A stretch of DNA of 6,044 nt from contig JAJAYS010000192.1 of assembly GCA_026786065.1 (NCBI GenBank), forward strand, positions 1-6,044, written 5' to 3'. Source of the DNA: Polaromonas sp. Lineage in GTDB: Bacteria > Pseudomonadota > Gammaproteobacteria > Burkholderiales > Burkholderiaceae_C. The notes below the pieces were generated by a model. It ran no database searches. It saw nothing but the letters and a program-made list of their open reading frames with translations, and was not told the DNA's origin. Of the stretch, positions 1 through 6,044 are shown in pieces (the first letter of the stretch is position 1; every line of letters begins with the position of its first letter). Position numbers and translations under genes: made by a program.

Positions 1-542
1 CACCGGCCGTCGGCACCGAACAGCGGTGCACCGGCGCAGCTGTAGGCGCCGTTCGAGGTGAAAAAATGCTCGCCCCGGTGCAGCCATACCGGTCGAAGCT
101 CGGTCAGCGCCGCGCCGATCGCCGTGGTCCCGACGCTCGGCTCCGAGAGATCCGCGCCGATACGCGTGACCAGTTCGACCCGTCGGTCGCTCCGGTCTAT
201 CGGTCCATCCACATCAACGACCATGCCCTCAGCGTTGGTCAGGACAACGAAGTAACGCGAACTGGCTATGGCTTTAGCAAGCCGCTCAAGGGTCGGCCGG
301 GCGGCCAGAAGCAGGTGCCGATTGGCCTCCTGCAAACGGCGGGCGACCGGCTGGGCAATTGGGTCGAACGCCAGCGTTTCATTGGGCTTTTTGCCACTGG
401 CCAGGCAGCGCTGCCACGAACGCTCGATCCAGGCTTCGGACAAACCCGTGGCGCTGCTCTGGCAGTCGTGCATCACCGCATGGCGGGCATCGGCAATCTG
501 CTGTAAACGCCGCGCGGACTGAAGTGAGAGGGCTGGTTGCAT
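1..542 (-). CDS. Sigma-54-dependent AcoR/Fis-family regulator, N-terminal part (cut by window edge)
   Basis: Reading the minus strand from the ATG at 542-540 gives 180 uninterrupted residues that run off the left edge. The N-terminal part has the pattern typical of AcoR-like enhancer-binding proteins: an [12 protein letters not shown] segment (about residues 39-50), then [20 protein letters not shown] (about 73-92). A GAF-type sensor region follows, with [17 protein letters not shown] (97-113), [13 protein letters not shown] (134-146) and the family hallmark [15 protein letters not shown] (166-180). The AAA+ sigma-54 interaction domain and Fis-type helix-turn-helix would lie outside the window. 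Proteins of this family bind upstream enhancers and activate -24/-12 promoters in response to a small molecule; the ligand here is unknown. The gene diverges from the cox-like operon, so that operon is its likely target (inference). No Shine-Dalgarno stands out before the chosen ATG. The reading frame stays open upstream to a stop at 608-606 without another ATG. Met24 is a less likely alternative start because it would remove family-typical sequence. Confidence 0.88.
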   Translation of the reverse strand, partial: MQPALSLQSARRLQQIADARHAVMHDCQSSATGLSEAWIERSWQRCLASGKKPNETLAFDPIAQPVARRLQEANRHLLLAARPTLERLAKAIASSRYFVVLTNAEGMVVDVDGPIDRSDRRVELVTRIGADLSEPSVGTTAIGAALTELRPVWLHRGEHFFTSNGAYSCAGAPLFGADGR

Positions 543-689
543 TGGGTTATTGCAGGGCGAATCGGGCGATGCGACCGTTGCAGCGCCTGCGCCAATCCTA
601 CTGTTTCATTTTGAGAATTTCGACATGCTTTGACAAGTGGCGAGGGTTTAACCTATGCGTCCGTCACCTTGAGGGCCTGAACAATGATC

Positions 690-704
690 CGGCAAACGCG
701 GTGC
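690..704 (+). promoter_or_regulatory. Possible sigma-54 promoter for the cox-like operon, overlapping the minus-strand one
   Basis: The same stretch read on the plus strand is CGGCAA-ACGCG-GTGC. It keeps the essential GG (691-692) and GC (703-704) at the correct spacing and matches 7 of 10 core bases. A start near 716 would give a leader of about 70 bases before the small-subunit gene. A second, poorer candidate begins at TTGGCGC (707-713) but lacks the GC of the -12 element. The sigma-54-type regulator next door makes a -24/-12 promoter for the operon plausible, but this assignment is weak. Confidence 0.3.
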
Positions 705-706
705 CA
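692..706 (-). promoter_or_regulatory. Sigma-54 (-24/-12) promoter facing the regulator gene
   Basis: On the minus strand the bases read TGGCAC-CGCGT-TTGC, a full match to the sigma-54 core TGGCAC-N5-TTGC with the required GG/GC spacing. Transcription would start near base 680 and run into the regulator gene, leaving a leader of roughly 140 bases. This predicts that the enhancer-binding regulator is itself expressed through sigma-54, which would allow autoactivation. The match is read directly from the sequence; activity is inference. Confidence 0.5.
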
Positions 707-772
707 TTGGCGCGCAGTCTGTGTTTGTTTCCATTCTCGTTTCGTATTTTTATCTGTATCCCGCCAGCCACT

Positions 773-780
773 AAAGGAAA
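773..780 (+). promoter_or_regulatory. Ribosome binding site fixing the small-subunit start
   Basis: AAAGGAAA sits seven bases before the ATG at 788. It decides the start: the open frame extends back to base 359, but that extension lies opposite the regulator gene and encodes no family-like sequence. Confidence 0.75.
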
Positions 781-787
781 CATTCGT

Positions 788-1255
788 ATGCAGGTTCAAT
801 TCAGGGTCAACGGGAAAGCGTCCAGCGTCGAGACGCCGCCGAATACGCTGCTGGTGCAGGTGCTACGTGAACAGCTCAAAATGACAGGCACCCACGTTGG
901 CTGCGATACGGCCCAGTGCGGCGCCTGCACCGTCATCATGAACGGTCGCACGGTCAAGTCCTGCAACATCCTGGCTGCGCAGGCCGCAGGCAGCGAGATT
1001 ACGACCATCGAAGGCCTGGCCGACAAGGACGGCACGCTTCACCCGATGCAGGCTGCGTTCAAAGACTGCCACGGGCTTCAGTGCGGTTTTTGCACCACCG
1101 GCATGGTGATGAGCGCGGTTGATTTCTGCAAGCACAACCCAAAAGCCAGCGCCAGCGAAATCCGGGACGGCCTCGAAGGCAATATCTGCCGCTGCACCGG
1201 CTACCAGAACATCGTCAAGGCAGTGCAGCAGGGCGCTGCGGCCATGGCTGGCTGA
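788..1255 (+). CDS. coxS: Small [2Fe-2S] subunit of a Cox-like molybdenum hydroxylase
   Basis: This 155-residue protein is the iron-sulfur subunit that carries electrons from the molybdenum centre to the flavin subunit in the cytoplasm. Length is normal for the family. The N-terminal plant-ferredoxin-like domain binds one [2Fe-2S] cluster through Cys39, Cys44, Cys47 and Cys59 ([12 protein letters not shown] context). The C-terminal helical domain binds the second through Cys99, Cys102, Cys134 and Cys136 ([11 protein letters not shown] and [11 protein letters not shown]). Gln98, before Cys99, is the residue that in relatives contacts the molybdopterin cytosine dinucleotide. All eight cluster ligands are present, so the subunit looks functional. 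There is no signal peptide. It is the first gene of the S-L-M set, the order usual for form II clusters; form I clusters are M-S-L. The symbol is a family label, and the true substrate may not be CO. Confidence 0.93.
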   Translation: MQVQFRVNGKASSVETPPNTLLVQVLREQLKMTGTHVGCDTAQCGACTVIMNGRTVKSCNILAAQAAGSEITTIEGLADKDGTLHPMQAAFKDCHGLQCGFCTTGMVMSAVDFCKHNPKASASEIRDGLEGNICRCTGYQNIVKAVQQGAAAMAG

Positions 1256-1414
1256 GCAAACAAGCAGGCAAATACCGGTTTCGATTGGCAACAGCAAAGA
1301 CCGGTACGGGCTGCAACCAGTTCCAGCCATGCGTACACCGCTCGCGCTTGAATCCGGTCGGGCCGGTCTGGCTACCAATTCGTCCCTCATTCATCACTTT
1401 TCAGGAGTTCTCAA
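1256..1414 (+). other. Long coxS-coxL spacer with two inverted repeats
   Basis: A 159-base gap separates two genes of one enzyme complex that are usually nearly adjacent. It contains a perfect 7-bp inverted repeat, TACCGGT at 1273-1279 and ACCGGTA at 1300-1306 (20-base loop). A second follows at once: GGCTG at 1309-1313 and CAGCC at 1324-1328 (10-base loop). CCGGTC then recurs twice within about 1350-1370. There is no U-run after either stem, so neither looks like an intrinsic terminator. Possible roles are mRNA stabilisation or processing that sets subunit ratio. No conserved reading frame is seen. Confidence 0.45.
1403..1407 (+). promoter_or_regulatory. Strong ribosome binding site of the large-subunit gene
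   Basis: AGGAG lies seven bases before the ATG at 1415. It gives the large subunit its own initiation site despite the long spacer and supports this start. Confidence 0.75.
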
Positions 1415-3790
<2,376 letters not shown>

Positions 3791-3810
3791 AAAGCACAAA
3801 GGAACACACC

Positions 3811-4602
3811 ATGTATGCATTCACACTTGAGCGGCCCACCACGGTGGCCGACGCAGCCCGGCTGTCCGCTGCCGGTGCCAAGCCGCTGGCTGGTGGGCAA
3901 ACGCTGCTGGCTTCGATGAAGCTGCGCCTGGCCTGCCACGAGCAGTTGGCCGACCTCGGCGGCATCAAGGAGCTCAGCGAGATCCGGCGCGAAGGCGCTG
4001 CCTTCGTCGTCGGCGCCATGGCGCGGCATGCCGATGTCGGTCGCAACGCCGATCTCAAAGCCAGCTTGCCGGCACTGGCCGACCTCGCCGAACGCATCGG
4101 TGACCGGCAGGTGCGCACCATGGGCACGCTCGGCGGTTCGGTTGCCAACAACGACCCTTCGGCCTGCTACCCGAGCGCGGTGCTGGGCCTGGGCGCCACC
4201 ATCCACACACCCTCCCGCAAGATTGCAGCCGATGACTTTTTTCAGGGCATGTTCACGACGGCGCTGGAGGAGGGCGAACTGATTACCGCGATCAGCTTCC
4301 CGATCCCCAAACGCGCCGCCTACGAAAAGTTCAAGCAGGGCGCGTCGCGCTTTCCGCTGGTCGGCGTGTTCGTCGCGCAGTTCGATAGCGGCGTGCGTGT
4401 CGCCATCACCGGCGCGGCCAGCGGCGTGTTTCGCCATGCCGGCCTTGAGGCCGCACTGAGCAAAAGCTTCACCGCCGAGTCGGCCGCCGCGGTGGCGATC
4501 GATTCAGCCGATCTAAACAGCGACCTCCACGGCGGCCCGGAGTATCGTGCCAACCTGATCAGCGTGCTGACCCAGCGTGCGGTCACCAAAGCGCTGGCTT
4601 GA
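3811..4602 (+). CDS. coxM: Medium FAD-binding subunit of the Cox-like hydroxylase
   Basis: This 263-residue flavoprotein would accept electrons from the small subunit on FAD and hand them to a quinone or other acceptor. Both FAD-binding motifs of the CoxM/xanthine dehydrogenase flavin fold are present: AGGQTLL at residues 27-33 (AGGHSLL in the Oligotropha enzyme) and TLGG at 106-109, within TMGTLGGSVANNDPSACYP. The C-terminal CO dehydrogenase flavoprotein domain covers about residues 165-262. The protein is somewhat shorter than the about 288-residue form I CoxM but complete at both ends. AAAGGAA at 3798-3804, six bases before the ATG, supports the start. It follows the large subunit by 20 bases and is surely co-transcribed with it. 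No signal peptide or membrane segment is seen. Confidence 0.92.
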   Translation: MYAFTLERPTTVADAARLSAAGAKPLAGGQTLLASMKLRLACHEQLADLGGIKELSEIRREGAAFVVGAMARHADVGRNADLKASLPALADLAERIGDRQVRTMGTLGGSVANNDPSACYPSAVLGLGATIHTPSRKIAADDFFQGMFTTALEEGELITAISFPIPKRAAYEKFKQGASRFPLVGVFVAQFDSGVRVAITGAASGVFRHAGLEAALSKSFTAESAAAVAIDSADLNSDLHGGPEYRANLISVLTQRAVTKALA

Positions 4603-4767
4603 TCCAGCCGCACAGGTCCGGCCGCCCAGCGATGTGGTGTGTCGGCCTGTTGCCGGAAGGGCGTTTCGTGGGCGAAGGCGCCGGGCCACAGCCAGAGCGA
4701 AGTCCGGTTCAACTTGGGCTTGCAGACCACGGCCGCTGCCTGGTGCCCCGGCTGGCCATTTTTGGGT

Positions 4768-4795
4768 CCGTGCCATTTTTCTGCCGCTGGCACGG
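4768..4795. repeat. 8-bp perfect inverted repeat downstream of coxM
   Basis: CCGTGCCA (4768-4775) and TGGCACGG (4788-4795) are perfect complements around a 12-base loop that begins with five T. GCCATTTTT occurs twice nearby as a direct repeat (4755-4763 and 4772-4780). TGGCAC resembles a sigma-54 -24 element, but no TTGC follows at the right distance. The T-run is in the loop and not after the stem, so this is not a classical terminator. It may be an mRNA 3'-end stabiliser or a protein-binding site. Confidence 0.45.
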
Positions 4796-4852
4796 TGCGT
4801 ACTCCGCCACTGCCCGGCGACTGAAAAATTTAGTAAAAACGGCTTTAGGTCA

Positions 4853-4889
4853 TTTAAATACGGGCGTTAACAGCTATTAAAAGTATAGC
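4853..4889 (+). promoter_or_regulatory. Weak candidate promoter with small dyad upstream of coxD
   Basis: Within the AT-rich tract, TTTAAA (4853-4858) and TATTAA (4875-4880) are spaced 16 bases apart, each matching four of six sigma-70 consensus bases. A 5-bp dyad, GCTAT (4873-4877) and ATAGC (4885-4889), overlaps the putative -10 and start region and could be an operator. This is a suggestion from base composition and weak motif matches only. Confidence 0.25.
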
Positions 4890-4905
4890 GACTGACAAGC
4901 CACCG

Positions 4906-5811
4906 ATGCCCACCTTTCCCACCATAGACGCGCTTGTGCAGGGGCTGCGTGACGCCGGCTACTTCGCCGACCGCCGCCTGGCCACCGCCGTCTTTCTGGC
5001 GCTCAAACTGGAGCGTCCGCTGCTGCTTGAAGGCGAGCCGGGTGTCGGCAAAACCGAGCTGGCCAAGGCGCTGTCGATCGCGCTGGCGCGCCAGCTGATC
5101 CGGCTGCAATGCTACGACGGCCTTGAACAGCGCGAGGCCCTGTACGAATGGAATTACGCCGCGCAATTGCTGCACCTGCGGGCCGCCGAAACCCGGGGAC
5201 AGGGCGGCGATGTCGAGGACGAGGTCTATCAGGGCCGCTACCTTATCCGCCGGCCGCTGCTGCAGGCGCTGCAAACCCCCGAGCCAGGCGCGGTGCTGCT
5301 GATCGACGAGGTGGATCGGGCCGACGAACCGTTCGAGGCTTTCCTGCTGGAATATCTGGGTGAGTACCAGGTCAGCATTCCCGAGCTGGGCACGGTGCGT
5401 GCTGCCGTCACGCCGGTCACTATCCTGACCAGCAACCGCACCCGCGATCTGAACGATGCGGTAAAACGCCGTTGCCTCTATCACTGGCTCGACTACCCCG
5501 AGCGCGAGCGCGAACTGGCTATCGTCCGGGCTCAGGTCCCCGGCGCCAGTGAGGCCCTGTCGCTGCAAGTCGCCAGCTTCGTGGACCGGCTGCGGCGCTC
5601 CCCGCTGGGCAATGCGTTCCAGCGCGCGCCCGGTATTGCCGAGAGCGTGGAATGGGCCAGGGCGCTGGTCGCCCTGGACCCCCGGGTGGTGGACCCGGAG
5701 GTCGTCGCCGACACCGCCGGCATCTTGTTCAAGCAGCGCGACGACGTTGCTGCACTGACGCACGAGTTGGCGGTTGAGTTGCTCAAGCCTGAAGATGCTG
5801 CGGCCGAATGA
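4906..5811 (+). CDS. coxD: MoxR-family AAA+ ATPase, CoxD-like maturation factor
   Basis: This 301-residue protein is a MoxR-type AAA+ ATPase. The Walker A motif GEPGVGKT is at residues 43-50, Walker B (AVLLIDEVDRAD) at about 129-140 with Asp134 and Glu135, sensor 1 TSN at 175-177, and a basic KRRC (187-190) in arginine-finger position. The C-terminal lid domain is present. In Oligotropha carboxidovorans, CoxD is membrane-associated and needed to build the sulfur- and copper-containing active site of CO dehydrogenase; MoxR ATPases often work with a VWA-domain partner (CoxE). Position after coxSLM fits a chaperone role for this hydroxylase (inference). The ATG at 4906 has no clear Shine-Dalgarno, and an in-frame stop at 4855-4857 with no other ATG between makes it the best start. 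No coxE-like gene follows within the window. Confidence 0.9.
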   Translation: MPTFPTIDALVQGLRDAGYFADRRLATAVFLALKLERPLLLEGEPGVGKTELAKALSIALARQLIRLQCYDGLEQREALYEWNYAAQLLHLRAAETRGQGGDVEDEVYQGRYLIRRPLLQALQTPEPGAVLLIDEVDRADEPFEAFLLEYLGEYQVSIPELGTVRAAVTPVTILTSNRTRDLNDAVKRRCLYHWLDYPERERELAIVRAQVPGASEALSLQVASFVDRLRRSPLGNAFQRAPGIAESVEWARALVALDPRVVDPEVVADTAGILFKQRDDVAALTHELAVELLKPEDAAAE

Positions 5812-6044
5812 CCTGCGCGGCATCGTTCGTGTCGGGCCTGGCCTGTTGTCGGCTTGTCGAAAGGCCAAAGCAGAAGCCGGCGCAGCCCTCACCCCAGCCT
5901 TCTTTCCAAGGGAGGGGGAGCAGTACCGGCGCCCTTCGCAGAGGGCGAGGGGGCATAGCGGCGCCCGCTTGGCCCTCCCTCGTTGCACTCCTCCTTGGGA
6001 AAGGTTTCCTTCTTGTTCCCTCTCCCTCTGGGAGAGGGCTAGGG
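5812..6044. other. Non-coding region after coxD, rich in palindromic repeats
   Basis: These 233 bases carry no gene I can support. A small stem, TGGCCT (5839-5844) with AGGCCA (5862-5867), follows coxD; it is too loose to call a terminator. CGCCCT (5930-5935) and AGGGCG (5942-5947) form another short stem. Bases 5886-6044 consist mainly of GC-rich repeat units. Confidence 0.55.
5886..6044. repeat. Interspersed palindromic intergenic repeat cluster (CCCTCTCCC type)
   Basis: CCCTCACCCCAGCC at 5886-5899 and, in the opposite orientation, the end of the window (6018-6044) look like two copies of the same repeat family, whose general form is CCCTCACCCC...CCCTCTCCC...GGGAGAGGG. The right copy holds a perfect 9-bp stem, CCCTCTCCC (6018-6026) and GGGAGAGGG (6030-6038), with loop TCT. 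About 5902-5922 and 5984-6004 are imperfectly complementary, so the whole block could fold into one long hairpin. Such elements are commonly scattered between genes in several proteobacterial genomes. The repeat probably continues past the window. Confidence 0.6.

Larger units (their letters stand above)
543..787. other. Divergent control region between regulator and operon
   Basis: These 245 bases hold no convincing gene. Bases about 600-635 and 721-760 are noticeably more AT-rich than the coding sequence around them. Besides the -24/-12 elements, there is a loose dyad with TGT (602-604) and ACA (623-625) at its ends and about 7 of 12 half-site positions matching; it could be an enhancer for the divergent regulator. 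No strong sigma-70 promoter is evident. TTGTTT at 725-730 followed 17 bases later by TTTTAT is only a poor match. Confidence 0.5.
4603..4905. other. Non-coding gap between coxM and coxD
   Basis: No reading frame in these 303 bases gives a recognisable protein. Bases 4603-4820 are GC-rich, and 4820-4890 are abruptly AT-rich, as expected for a promoter region. Apart from the inverted repeat at 4768-4795 and the dyad at 4873-4889, I see a short 5-bp stem over the coxM stop codon (GCTGG 4593-4597 with CCAGC 4604-4608) and no convincing intrinsic terminator. The gap suggests that coxD may have its own transcript. Confidence 0.55.

Noticed and set aside
66..506. Plus-strand open frame of 146 codons
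   Set aside because: It is antisense to the regulator, whose minus-strand translation matches AcoR-type proteins throughout.
359..787. N-terminal extension of the small-subunit reading frame
   Set aside because: It overlaps the regulator gene on the other strand, encodes no family-like sequence, and a good ribosome site directs the start to 788.
4788..4802. TGGCAC as a sigma-54 -24 element before coxD
   Set aside because: The bases at the -12 position read GTAC and not TTGC, so the required GC is missing.
4599..4880. Open frames of 93-97 codons between coxM and coxD
   Set aside because: No ribosome site, no recognisable domain, and several frames are equally open, as expected in GC-rich non-coding DNA.
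4867..5988. 373-codon minus-strand open frame
   Set aside because: It is the antisense of coxD and starts within the repeat block; no domain is visible.
5808..6044. Open frame starting in an ATGA overlap with the coxD stop and running off the window
   Set aside because: The overlap looks like translational coupling, but most of the translation comes from the GC-rich repeat and resembles no CoxE or other protein.
5886..6044. CRISPR array
   Set aside because: The repeats are inverted and irregularly spaced, without uniform direct repeats and spacers.

Overview
The window carries a molybdenum hydroxylase operon of the aerobic carbon monoxide dehydrogenase-like (Cox) family. It lies beside a divergently oriented sigma-54-dependent regulator gene and a MoxR-type AAA+ ATPase gene. 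GC-rich codon use, the AcoR/Fis-type regulator, the S-L-M subunit order and the CCCTCTCCC-type intergenic repeats suggest a proteobacterium, most likely a betaproteobacterium (Burkholderiales or similar). That assignment is inference from style; no taxonomic marker is present.

Layout, left to right. Bases 1-542 (minus strand) hold the N-terminal 180 residues of an enhancer-binding regulator whose GAF-type sensor region is visible; the gene runs off the left edge. Bases 543-787 are the divergent control region, with a core-perfect -24/-12 (sigma-54) promoter facing the regulator and a weaker -24/-12 reading of the same bases facing the operon. Then come the small [2Fe-2S] subunit (788-1255), an unusually long 159-base spacer with two inverted repeats, the large molybdopterin subunit (1415-3790) and the FAD-binding medium subunit (3811-4602). 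A 303-base non-coding gap follows, containing an 8-bp inverted repeat and an AT-rich tract. The coxD-like MoxR ATPase gene is at 4906-5811. The last 230 bases are non-coding and filled with GC-rich palindromic repeat units.

How the parts fit: electrons taken from the substrate at the Mo centre of the large subunit would pass through the two [2Fe-2S] clusters of the small subunit to FAD on the medium subunit, and then to a quinone or another acceptor. CoxD-type ATPases are known to help mature the active site of the Oligotropha CO dehydrogenase. The regulator probably senses a small molecule through its GAF domain and controls the locus with sigma-54.

The key point is that the large subunit has the form II signature AYRGAGR, not the form I signature AYRCSFR. 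The copper-ligating cysteine of true CO dehydrogenase is therefore absent. The substrate cannot be read from the sequence, and calling it CO dehydrogenase is a family label rather than a demonstrated activity. I see no clearly novel system. The points most worth a second look are the overlapping divergent sigma-54 promoter, the pairing of a copper-ligand-less enzyme with coxD, and the structured non-coding spacers.
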